Below are positions 43,681 to 51,474 of a DNA stretch of 64,000 bases, in pieces. Both the position numbers and the translations under genes were made by a program. The notes beneath the pieces were generated by a model. It had not been told where the DNA came from. It did no database searches and worked only from the letters and a program-made list of their open reading frames with translations. Source of the stretch: Bog-473 sp963706555 (lineage in GTDB: Bacteria; Actinomycetota; Acidimicrobiia; Acidimicrobiales; RAAP-2); assembly GCA_963706555.1 (NCBI GenBank), contig OY970164.1, positions 1,116,001 to 1,180,000 of the forward strand, in the 5' to 3' direction. Position 1 is the first letter of the stretch. The number at the start of each line of letters is the position of its first letter.

Positions 43681-43767
43681 TTCGACAACCGGCAATGACG
43701 ATCATCTGCCTGAGGTCCTTGCTACTCAGCGATTGAATTCGCGAGCTGCGCTGCCATTCATCGGATC

Positions 43768-45627
43768 TCATTCCGCACCAGGCCGGTCGTGTCCGCCCGG
43801 AGCGTCTTCCCGCCGATCCCAGTCGCGCCAGACGAGACGGTGAATCGGTATGAGGCGGGGGATGTCCCGGAGACCCGGGATGAACGGCACGGCGAGGAGG
43901 AGGACGGTCGCCGCCCCGGTCAAATAGATGGCAATGAGGTCGACGTTGGCGGAGTTGTCGAAGCCCGGGACCTGATACCACAAGGTGTAGAGCCAAAGCC
44001 AGGGTTGGCCCGGGTAACTACCGGTCTCATTCATGACCCCCCACTGAGTACCGGTGAGGTGTTCTGCTGTGGCCTTGGCTGAGAAGTACTCCCCATCTTC
44101 GAGGAACAGCAAGGGCTTGGTGAAGTTGGTTCCGTAGAAGGACTGATCGGCGATGAGGTCGGCGTCGAGGGCTCCGGCACGGGCCAAGGTCAACTCGGTA
44201 GCGATGAGTTTGGGTATGGGCCCATCATGCGCGGGCGGAGTGACGGCGACGCCATTTGGGAAGCTGACCTTGGTGGCGGCCTTGGCGTAGGCGGTGTTCC
44301 AGGCGTTCCTGGTGGCAGCTGAGGCGTTGTTGTAGCGGTCGAGCGCCGAGGCCAGCGCCGGATCGGTGGGAGCCAGTTTTTCCAAGGGAGAAAGGACGAA
44401 TGTCTTCGCCGCGTCAATGGGCTGGCGCACCCCGATGATGGTCGCGGGGTCGAACAAGAGGCTCTGCGAGCTCCCGACGGTGTTGTTGTAGGGCGGACCA
44501 TAGGTGGCGGTCTCACTGGTCCCGGCGAGCTCACTCGCGGCAGTGGCGACGAAATCGGCCGGGGCGATGTTGGCCCAGGTGGCCATGGTGACCGGTGGCT
44601 CATCGGGAGAAGACAAAAGACCGGCGAGGGTCAGGACCAAGACCAGGGCGACGACCGTGGCTACCGTCGCCTCCTTGAGAATGTCGTAACGGCGGGTCGG
44701 CCCCCTCCACTCGGACCGATCTGATGCGGCCGCTGCTCGCAGCGCTTGCCGCCCTCGGACTCGGGCAACAGGAAGCGGATGGGCGACCCCCCGCACGCGC
44801 ACGGCCAATACGTGGGCCCCGACCACGGCAACGAGCACCAGAGGGATCAACGCGATGTGCCACATCAGCATCTGGCCGAAGTTCATGACATTGAAGAACG
44901 ACCCAATTCCCACGGCATTGAACGCGTCCTTACCGCTGGTTGAGATCCACTGGGAATCGAAGTTCTGCTGGGACACGTACCCCGTGAAGCATTCGACGAT
45001 CGAGGCCGCAAATGCAACGACACCGGTAATCCAGGTCATCGACCGTTTGCCCCGCCACGCTGCCATCCAGAACTTGCCCCACAAGTGGATGACCAGGAAG
45101 GCCATGAATGCTTCCACGCTCCACAGATGGACACTGTTGAAGAAGTGGCCGATCGTGTTTGTATGCCACCAGTCGGGACCGCCGACGGCGATGATGATCC
45201 CCGAAAGCACCACCAGTCCCAAGGTGGCCAAACTTGCCACCCCAAACACGTAGATCCACGAACTCACATAGGCGGGTTGGCAATCGGGGAGAAGTTTGCC
45301 AGGTGGGATTCGCCGCAACACGCCGCGTCGCACCCGCGAGGTCCACATCGCCGAGTCGGCATCGTCGCCAAGGTCAAAGGGGGACGACCAATTTGTCGTG
45401 TCACCGGTGGCCGTCTCAGCAACTCCAGTCGTGCCACCCTCTGACCGGGACACCTCGTCGCTTGCATCGTGACCGGGGAAAGGTACGAGCAAGGCAGCGC
45501 CGAAAATGACGACCATCACGGCAATCAGGACAAGATTTGCTTCCGAGACGACGAAGATCGACCAATGCAGGTAGCGACCGGGTCCGTTGAGGTTAACGGC
45601 GGAAGCGAGCAGCGAGCCTGCGGGCAT
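43768..45627 (-). CDS. Orphan cytochrome b (bc/b6-type) subunit
   Basis: 619 residues. An N-terminal hydrophobic segment (LVLIAVMVVIFGAALLV) precedes the cytochrome b core. Heme ligands: HLWSVEAFMAFLVIH (13 residues between His) and HIALIPLVLVAVVGAH (14 between), the latter spacing as in b6-type proteins. GYVSQQNFDSQWIS is the Qo-side loop. A long ~180-residue extracytoplasmic segment follows, then a last helix (LIAIYLTGAATVLLLAVPF). It would carry quinol oxidation electrons, but no Rieske protein, cytochrome c or oxidase gene is nearby. ATG 45627 has GGAAGGG upstream. Confidence 0.8.
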   Translation of the reverse strand: MPAGSLLASAVNLNGPGRYLHWSIFVVSEANLVLIAVMVVIFGAALLVPFPGHDASDEVSRSEGGTTGVAETATGDTTNWSSPFDLGDDADSAMWTSRVRRGVLRRIPPGKLLPDCQPAYVSSWIYVFGVASLATLGLVVLSGIIIAVGGPDWWHTNTIGHFFNSVHLWSVEAFMAFLVIHLWGKFWMAAWRGKRSMTWITGVVAFAASIVECFTGYVSQQNFDSQWISTSGKDAFNAVGIGSFFNVMNFGQMLMWHIALIPLVLVAVVGAHVLAVRVRGVAHPLPVARVRGRQALRAAAASDRSEWRGPTRRYDILKEATVATVVALVLVLTLAGLLSSPDEPPVTMATWANIAPADFVATAASELAGTSETATYGPPYNNTVGSSQSLLFDPATIIGVRQPIDAAKTFVLSPLEKLAPTDPALASALDRYNNASAATRNAWNTAYAKAATKVSFPNGVAVTPPAHDGPIPKLIATELTLARAGALDADLIADQSFYGTNFTKPLLFLEDGEYFSAKATAEHLTGTQWGVMNETGSYPGQPWLWLYTLWYQVPGFDNSANVDLIAIYLTGAATVLLLAVPFIPGLRDIPRLIPIHRLVWRDWDRREDAPGGHDRPGAE

Positions 45628-45687
45628 ATTCGAGACCCTTCCAGTTATCAGCCTGTACAACATCTCTCGCCTGCCGCACAGGGGATC

Positions 45688-45699
45688 GGCCATTGGTCC
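45688..45699 (-). promoter_or_regulatory. Third GGACCAATGGCC copy upstream of cytochrome b
   Basis: Read on the gene's strand, GGACCAATGGCC, 61-72 bp upstream of the chosen start. It matches the core of the two boxes at 45781 and 45803 but lacks their flanking GGG/CCC edges. Confidence 0.35.
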
Positions 45700-45772
45700 T
45701 AGCCGTCAGCTGTGATTCAAGAGGCACCGCGTTGATGTCTGTGTAGCGATGATGCTGTGCTTACTTTGAGGT

Positions 45773-45816
45773 GGCCGCTAGGGCCATTGGTCCCGGCCGC
45801 TAGGGCCATTGGTCCC
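45773..45816. repeat. 22-bp tandem repeat (two units) containing DosR-like boxes
   Basis: Unit GGCCGCTAGGGCCATTGGTCCC occurs twice without a gap (45773-45794, 45795-45816). On the cytochrome b strand each unit contains GGGACCAATGGCCC (complement of 45781-45794 and 45803-45816), matching the GGGAC-N4-G(T/G)CCC pattern of DosR/DevR hypoxia boxes. The 22-bp period puts both boxes on the same face of the helix. Role is inferred. Confidence 0.6.
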
Positions 45817-45879
45817 GATGGATCCGCACTCCTGAAGGTGAGCCGTCATCATCCGGCAACCGGATTCAACTGCCTCCGA

Positions 45880-46207
45880 AGTCGCCAACAGCGATGGCCG
45901 ACACCCGTCGGCGATTGTGAGGGGTAGCTCGATTCCGAGCAGACAGACGGGCGTGCCGACATCGGTCCGTCATTCTCTGGCGTTGATCCGCGACGCATCG
46001 GCGTAGAGCACCACGGCGAGGGTCAGGGGTGGCAGACCGGGTGTTCAGGTGGACAAACGTGACCTGACGGTACGTGACGGCGAGACCCAAGAGAACGAAC
46101 GCGATGGGTGCGGTCACGTTCCACCGCTCGAGGCTGGTGGAGAGCAATCCCCAGACGATTAAGCACCCACAGACGACGGCGAGTAGGGCGACGAGGCTGC
46201 TATCCAT
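45880..46207 (-). pseudogene. Na+/H+ antiporter (CPA-type) N-terminal remnant
   Basis: From ATG 46207 the frame gives two parts of an antiporter start: VALLAVVCGCLIVWGLLS and SLERWNVTAPIAFVLLGLAV, then VHLNTRSAT. At about 46035 the antiporter sense shifts frame: TLAVVLYADASRINARE then a TGA, then RTDVGTPVCLLGIELPLTI. So there is at least one frameshift and one premature stop, and the remaining ~300 residues are absent. Confidence 0.7.
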
Positions 46208-46339
46208 GGCAGAGAATCAACGTTCTCGTTGCAAGTGGAGCTGGTCCGACGGTCTCCTTCCGATTGGGACTCGCGGTGAGGACTCTGGGGATTTCATCCG
46301 TCCGTTTCCTGCTCAGAGTGGCACGCCGCATATTCCACC

Positions 46340-46660
46340 TTGCGTAACACGAACGAGGGTTTCAACGGCTTCGTGAAGGATCCGGCCCCACGAGGCCCTC
46401 GACGACCCGGGACGGCGCAGTGTCCTCGGCGTGGTGCACAGAGCCTTCTGACAGCGCTGCTCCTGATGGTGGCCAATATCCGCAAGATCCGAGCCTTCCT
46501 CCGTGAGGCCACCACCAGGCGAACGGGTGAACGGAAGGTCCGCCCTCGGCGCCGGCGGACGAACTCCTTGCAGACTTGGCGTCCTCAAAGCCACGAATGG
46601 ACCCCTGAACCTGTCTGGTCGGCCACTGATCGCATGAGGATCCCTATTTTCCCGAGCTAA
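46340..46660 (+). pseudogene. Transposase-like C-terminal fragment
   Basis: The frame begins without a proper start and reads LRNTNEGFNGFVKDPA, then SLLTALLLMVANIRKIRAFLREA and a basic RRRRTNSL tail. This resembles the C-terminus of DDE-type transposase proteins of actinobacteria. The N-terminal catalytic part is missing. It sits next to the antiporter remnant, consistent with a past insertion that broke the region. Confidence 0.45.
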
Positions 46661-46865
46661 CTCCACAGACCGGGCTTCGTCGCGCCCAAAAACCTTCCGT
46701 GATGGGAAAACGCGAGGTTGGGGCTGTCCGAGGGCCCTCCTATGAGCTCAGTCCGGCTCAATCTCAGGTAAATCTCGGCCCGTGGACTACAGAATTCTCC
46801 GAAGTGAAGGTCTTGACCAGGGTTTTGTCGATTGGCTGGCCCGAGTTTTGTCATGAGCCCTCGGT
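46661..46865. other. Spacer before tRNA-Leu
   Basis: About 200 bp, adjoining the ~140 bp of low-information DNA at the end of the transposase fragment. No gene seen. Confidence 0.35.
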
Positions 46866-46948
46866 GGGCGAGGGGGGACTTGAACCCCCACATCCTTTCG
46901 GACACAGGAACCTGAATCCTGCGCGTCTGCCTATTCCGCCACTCGCCC
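46866..46948 (-). tRNA. tRNA-Leu (anticodon CAG)
   Basis: 83 nt. Acceptor arms GGGCGAG/CTCGCCC pair perfectly; the anticodon stem CAGGA/TCCTG encloses TTCAGGT with anticodon CAG. A long variable arm (TGTCC-GAAA-GGATG) and the T-loop GTTCAAGTC follow, all typical of class II leucine tRNA. CCA is not encoded (GGGCGAG is followed by ACC on the transcribed strand). It marks the boundary between the degraded region and the division cluster. Confidence 0.95.
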
Positions 46949-47063
46949 GAGCAACCGGGCAAGAGTAGTCCCTGCCTGAGGATGGCCACATCGCCTTGGC
47001 GGGCAGGTCACGGCTCGGATAGGCCTGTATTGGTCGCACCGGCCCATTAGTCTGACGAGGACC

Positions 47064-47720
47064 ATGGGACTCCAGCAGTTCGAGGAGCGCCTCGAGCGTT
47101 TGGTGGAGGGTACGTTGGCCAAGCCGTTTCGAAGCAACCTCCAGCCGGTAGAGATCGGCCGGAGGCTCACACGTGAGATGGACCTGCATCGCCGGGTGGG
47201 CGTGCGCGGACTCATCGCGCCCAACGCCTTCGTGGTGACCTTGGCTCCGGCCGACGTCGAGCGATTCTCCAATTTCATCGACGCCCTCTCCCGGGAGCTC
47301 TCCGATGCGGCCCGGGAGCACGCCAAAGTCGAGGGGTATCTCTTCGTGGGGCCCGTCGAGGTGGAGATCTTCGAGGGGTCGAGGCTCAAGGCCGGGAGGT
47401 TCACGGTCGAGGCCGAAGTGCGGGAGGACGCGGACGGCGGATTCCTGGCCGAGCTCATCCTGACCGACGGACGCCGGGTCCAGATAGGCGTCGAACCGCT
47501 GGTCATCGGACGCCTTCCCGAGTGCGGAGTCGTCCTGGCGGACTCGAACGTGAGCCGCCGTCATGCCGAACTGCGTCGCGCCGGCGACTCGGTTGTCCTG
47601 ACCGACCTCGGCTCGACCAACGGGACGCGGGTCAACGGAGCTCCTATTCGGGAAAGAATTCTTGTCAGCGGAGACGAGGTCAGCGTTGGGTCGACGAAAC
47701 TCATCTTCGAGATGACGTGA
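47064..47720 (+). CDS. fhaA: FhaA-like protein: DUF3662 + FHA
   Basis: 218 residues. The N-terminal DUF3662 domain runs from LQQFEERLERLVEGTLAKPFRSNLQPVEIGRRLTREMD to about residue 115; the C-terminal FHA domain has IGRLPECGVVLADSNVSRRHAEL and LGSTNGTRVNG. FHA domains bind phosphothreonine made by PknB-type kinases and recruit partners at the division site. Mycobacterial FhaA is over 500 residues; this one lacks the long linker. ATG 47064. It overlaps fhaB by four bases (GTGA). Confidence 0.88.
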   Translation: MGLQQFEERLERLVEGTLAKPFRSNLQPVEIGRRLTREMDLHRRVGVRGLIAPNAFVVTLAPADVERFSNFIDALSRELSDAAREHAKVEGYLFVGPVEVEIFEGSRLKAGRFTVEAEVREDADGGFLAELILTDGRRVQIGVEPLVIGRLPECGVVLADSNVSRRHAELRRAGDSVVLTDLGSTNGTRVNGAPIRERILVSGDEVSVGSTKLIFEMT

Positions 47721-48232
47721 AGGAGCTGACAGCGCTGGCGCCTCTTTTTGCCACGCAGAATCTGAACGCGGTCCTCAAGGTCATGCAGTGGGCGGTGATC
47801 GCGCTCGTCTTCCTGTTCTTCCTCCGCGTCATCCGCGCCGTATGGGTGGAGATGAGCCCGGCGACGATTCGGAAGACCCGCGGTGAGCGGCGCCGGGAGA
47901 AGGTGGCCGCACGGCCGCCACGGCCCGAGCCGAAGCGCCGGGAGCTCTTCCTCCGTGTCGTGGAACCTCCGGCCCGCGAGGGTCAGACGTACGACCTCGA
48001 CGACGAGCTGACCATCGGTCGATCGCTCGGTTGTGGTGTCCCCACCCCTGACGACATCTACGCGTCGACGCTGCATGCCCGGTTGTTCCGGCAAAAGGGC
48101 CAGCTCTGGGTGGAGGATCTCGGCTCGACCAATGGGACCTACGTCAACTCCGAAAAGATCGCGCAGGCCCAACGTCTCAGCCGCGGTGACATGCTCCAGG
48201 CGGGTTCCACCGTCTTTGAGGTCACGAGGTGA
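47717..48232 (+). CDS. fhaB: FhaB-like protein: membrane helix + FHA
   Basis: 171 residues. One membrane helix (VMQWAVIALVFLFFLRVIRAVW), a basic Arg-rich linker, then an FHA domain: DELTIGRSLGCGVPTPDDIYASTLHARLF and DLGSTNGTYVNS. In the FHA core the RS(x)xxH residues are present. Binds phosphothreonine on partner proteins near the membrane. GTG 47717 overlaps the fhaA stop, and its own stop overlaps the phosphatase start, so the three genes are translationally coupled. Confidence 0.88.
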   Translation: MKELTALAPLFATQNLNAVLKVMQWAVIALVFLFFLRVIRAVWVEMSPATIRKTRGERRREKVAARPPRPEPKRRELFLRVVEPPAREGQTYDLDDELTIGRSLGCGVPTPDDIYASTLHARLFRQKGQLWVEDLGSTNGTYVNSEKIAQAQRLSRGDMLQAGSTVFEVTR

Positions 48233-49875
48233 CGGTCCTCCGCTCCGGATCGGCCACCGACGTCGGGCGAGTGCGACGGGTGAACCAGGACCTCCCCTTG
48301 GAGTCATCCAATCTCTTCGCCGTGGCCGATGGCATGGGCGGGCACGTCGGCGGGGAAGTGGCGGCGCAGGTCGCGGTGGAGGCCCTCCTCCAGGTCTTTA
48401 GCCGCGAGCCGACGAAGGCCGGTCTCGAGGTCGCCTTCTCCAAGGCGAATCAGGCCGTCTGGCAGGAGAGCCAGGAGCACGCCGAACTCCGCGGTATGGG
48501 AACGACCCTCACAGCGGCGGCGCTCGTCGGCGATGATCAGGGCCGGGACACCCTCGCATTGGCCAACGTCGGGGACTCGCGCGCCTACCTGTTCTCGGAC
48601 CATCGCCTGGTGCAGGTCACGGCCGACCACAGCCTGGCCGAGGAACGCATGCGCCACGGTGAGATCTCCGAAGAAGAAGCAGCGGTGCATCCGCAACGGC
48701 ACATTCTCACGCGAGCTCTCGGGATCTCCACCGACGTCGAGACCGACATGTGGGAGCTGCAGCTTCGCTCCGGGGACCGGATCCTCCTCTGCAGCGATGG
48801 GCTCAGCAACGAGCTCACCAACGAGGAAATGGCCGAGGTGCTCGCGAACGAGCCGGATCCGGACGCAGCAGCGCACCAGCTCGTCGACCTCGCCAACGAT
48901 CACGGCGGAGCCGACAACATCACGGTCATCGTGGTGGATGTGCTGGTGGGAGAGGCAACCTCGGACGCGTCGGTCATCACGCCGATCGGAGCCCGCGCCG
49001 GTCTGCCCCTCGTCGTCGCACCGGAAAGCACCGCAGACGGTGTTCCGGCGTCGTCACTGACCACGGTGACGGCCGGCGCCGCTGGCGCGACGTCCTCCCT
49101 GACGGGTCAGTACCCCGCCGTTGCCGATACCGATACCGATACCGATACGGGTACCGATACCGATACCGATACGGGTACCGATACCGGTATCGACACTGAC
49201 ACCGGAACGGGAACGGGAACGGGAACGGGCGAATCGGTGCTGGATGCAACGCAAGCGGTGCCCGTGGCCCGGGCCACCGTCCGTTCCGCTGTGGTCGCGG
49301 CCCCTCCGTCCCCACCGGAGACTCCCCCCAACGAAAGCCGCGGGGCACGGCGCCGTCGGCTGGGCATTCCGCGGCGGATCACCTTCCGCGTGGTGTTCTT
49401 CGTTCTTCTTGTGGTGGCCATCCCGGTCGCCGCCTTCTACGCCGTTCGCTGGTACGCCTACGACAATTGGTTCTTGGCGATCCAGAACAACCAGATCGTG
49501 GTGAAGCAGGGTCATCCGGCGGGCGTTCTGTGGTTCCATCCCCGGGTGGTTGAAAAGACCAAGGTGACCACATCGCAGATCCCCGCTGCGGGGGCGGCGC
49601 AGATCCGAGGGATTGTCCAGGAGCCGTCCCTTCGTGCGGCCAAGCAGTATGTGGCCAACCTCCACGAGGAATTCGCCAGGGCCGAGGCCGCCAAGAAGCA
49701 GAACCAGAACGGCGTGGGCCAAGGTGGGTCGACGACCACCACGCTGCCCGGCTTTACGCAGACGACGATCTCGGGGTCAGCGACGACAGCGCCACCCGGC
49801 GGGGCGACCACGACCATTGCCGGGGCAGCAACGACCGGGGCGGTCACACCTGCGGCGGGGACCACCGCACGATGA
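48229..49875 (+). CDS. pstP: PP2C-type Ser/Thr phosphatase (PstP-like)
   Basis: 548 residues. PP2C motifs: RVNQDLPLESSNLFAVADGMGGHVGGEVAA (Asp-Gly metal site), ANVGDSRAYLFSDHRLVQVT, LCSDGLSNELT and GGADNITVIVVD. A Thr/Asp-rich linker of simple repeats (about residues 300-335) leads to a membrane helix (VFFVLLVVAIPVAAFYAV) and an extracellular tail rich in Thr/Gly. It reverses PknB-type phosphorylation. GTG start. Mycobacterial PstP has a similar order but no such repeat tract. Confidence 0.9.
   Translation: MTVLRSGSATDVGRVRRVNQDLPLESSNLFAVADGMGGHVGGEVAAQVAVEALLQVFSREPTKAGLEVAFSKANQAVWQESQEHAELRGMGTTLTAAALVGDDQGRDTLALANVGDSRAYLFSDHRLVQVTADHSLAEERMRHGEISEEEAAVHPQRHILTRALGISTDVETDMWELQLRSGDRILLCSDGLSNELTNEEMAEVLANEPDPDAAAHQLVDLANDHGGADNITVIVVDVLVGEATSDASVITPIGARAGLPLVVAPESTADGVPASSLTTVTAGAAGATSSLTGQYPAVADTDTDTDTGTDTDTDTGTDTGIDTDTGTGTGTGTGESVLDATQAVPVARATVRSAVVAAPPSPPETPPNESRGARRRRLGIPRRITFRVVFFVLLVVAIPVAAFYAVRWYAYDNWFLAIQNNQIVVKQGHPAGVLWFHPRVVEKTKVTTSQIPAAGAAQIRGIVQEPSLRAAKQYVANLHEEFARAEAAKKQNQNGVGQGGSTTTTLPGFTQTTISGSATTAPPGGATTTIAGAATTGAVTPAAGTTAR
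49124..49230 (+). repeat. Simple repeat in pstP linker (GATACC and GGAACG units)
   Basis: About 75 bp of imperfect hexamers CCGATA/CGGGTA, then GGAACG repeated four times. Encodes the alternating Asp-Thr/Gly-Thr run. Not CRISPR: no spacers. Confidence 0.8.
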
Positions 49876-49888
49876 CGGTATTGCACTA

Positions 49889-51421
49889 GTGGGGCGTCGT
49901 ATTCGCTGGTTGGGAGTGGTGCTCCTCTTGTGCTTCGGGGTGGTTGCCGTCCAGTTGGCGAACATCCAGTTCCGGCAGGCCGGCGCGTTGGCCAGCTCTC
50001 CTCAGAATCCGCGCGTGGCAGCGAAGGTGTACGACAACGACCGGGGGTCCATCACCGCTTCGGACGGGACAGTACTCGCCAAGTCGGTGCCGACGACCTC
50101 GAGCGCTGATCCGTACCACTACACGAGGGTCTATCCGCAGGGCCCGCTCTACGCCGGCATCACCGGCTACGACTCCCTCTTCTATGGGACCTCAGGTATC
50201 GAGTACGAGTACAACCAGTACCTGAAGACGCACCCTCAGAGCCCGCAGAACTTCAGCCAGCTGCTGTTCGACACGCCGCCGTCCGAGCCCGACAATGTGA
50301 CGCTCACCGTGGACCCGGTTCTGCAAAAGGCCGCCAGCGAGGCCTTGGCGGCCACGCCGGGGGCCAACAAGGACGGTTCGGTGTTCGTCCTCGATCCGAC
50401 GACCGGTGCTGTGCTGGCCATGGTCTCGAATCCGACGTACGACCCGAACCAGTTGGCGAGCCCGGACGTGGCGACCGAACAGGCCTATGACGCGCAGGCG
50501 TCGAAGAAGGACAGCGAGGGTTTCTCCAGTTTGGTGCCCATGGCCACGCAGGAGCGTTTCCCCCCTGGTTCGACGTTCAAGGTTGTCACGAGCACGGCGG
50601 CGTACAACCTGGCCCCGAGTCTCAGCAACTACAGCTTCCCGCGCGCCGTCTCCATCAAATTCCCCGACTCGGACAAGACACTGAGCAACGACGGCGGCTC
50701 GGCGTGCGGAGGCACCATGGCGCTGATGCTGCCGCAGTCATGTGACCCCGGCTACGGCCAGCTCGGCATTGAGCTCGGGGTCCCGACCCTGACCAAGCAG
50801 GCCCAGGACTTCGGCTACTCGATCTTCGGTGCCTCGACGCAGTACGTCCCGGACCTCGATCTGCCCAACGTCATCCCCTCGACGTTCTCCGACCTGCCGA
50901 CAAACAGCCAGGCCAATCTGGCCTACAGCGCCATCGGGCAGTTCAACGATGCGGCCACTCCGCTGCAGAACGCACTCGTCGCGGCGGGTATCGCAAATGG
51001 TGGGGTGATCATGACGCCACACCTGATGGAACAGGTCCGCGACTCCCAGGGGAACGTGGTGGCGACCTACAAGCCCACGCCGATGCTGACCGCATCGACG
51101 CCGGCGGCGGCTGCCGCGGTGGGCAAGCTGATGCAGGACGTCGCCAACGACACCGTCTCCGGCGCGACGGCGAACGGGATCTTCCCGGTCTCGTGGCACG
51201 TGGCGGTCAAGACGGGCACAGCCCAGGTCCAGGCGCCGAACGGCCCCGAAGAGACCGACGACTGGATGATCGGTTTCCTGCCCGCTGATGGGACCCCCAA
51301 GCTGGCCATCGCAGTGGTGGTGCCGAAGCAGAGCTTCTCGGTGACCGGGGCCCAAGTGGCAGGCCCGATCGTCAAACAGGTATTTCAGGCGTATCTCGAC
51401 GAGACCGGAGGACACGGATGA
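49889..51421 (+). CDS. pbpA: Class B penicillin-binding protein (PbpA-like)
   Basis: 510 residues. Short cytosolic N-terminus and one helix (WLGVVLLLCFGVVAVQLANI), a dimerisation-like region with DRGSITASDGTVLAKS, then the transpeptidase domain: active-site SxxK as PPGSTFKVVTS (about residue 230) and KTGTAQ near residue 440. Cross-links peptidoglycan at division or elongation. GTG 49889 is the best start; no strong ribosome site is visible, but it lies 13 bp past the phosphatase stop, consistent with coupling. No adjacent RodA/FtsW is encoded. Confidence 0.88.
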   Translation: MGRRIRWLGVVLLLCFGVVAVQLANIQFRQAGALASSPQNPRVAAKVYDNDRGSITASDGTVLAKSVPTTSSADPYHYTRVYPQGPLYAGITGYDSLFYGTSGIEYEYNQYLKTHPQSPQNFSQLLFDTPPSEPDNVTLTVDPVLQKAASEALAATPGANKDGSVFVLDPTTGAVLAMVSNPTYDPNQLASPDVATEQAYDAQASKKDSEGFSSLVPMATQERFPPGSTFKVVTSTAAYNLAPSLSNYSFPRAVSIKFPDSDKTLSNDGGSACGGTMALMLPQSCDPGYGQLGIELGVPTLTKQAQDFGYSIFGASTQYVPDLDLPNVIPSTFSDLPTNSQANLAYSAIGQFNDAATPLQNALVAAGIANGGVIMTPHLMEQVRDSQGNVVATYKPTPMLTASTPAAAAAVGKLMQDVANDTVSGATANGIFPVSWHVAVKTGTAQVQAPNGPEETDDWMIGFLPADGTPKLAIAVVVPKQSFSVTGAQVAGPIVKQVFQAYLDETGGHG

Positions 51422-51474
51422 ACCTGCTGCACGCTCACAGCTACTGCGGACGCGCAGCGTAGGCTCTGGGCGCC

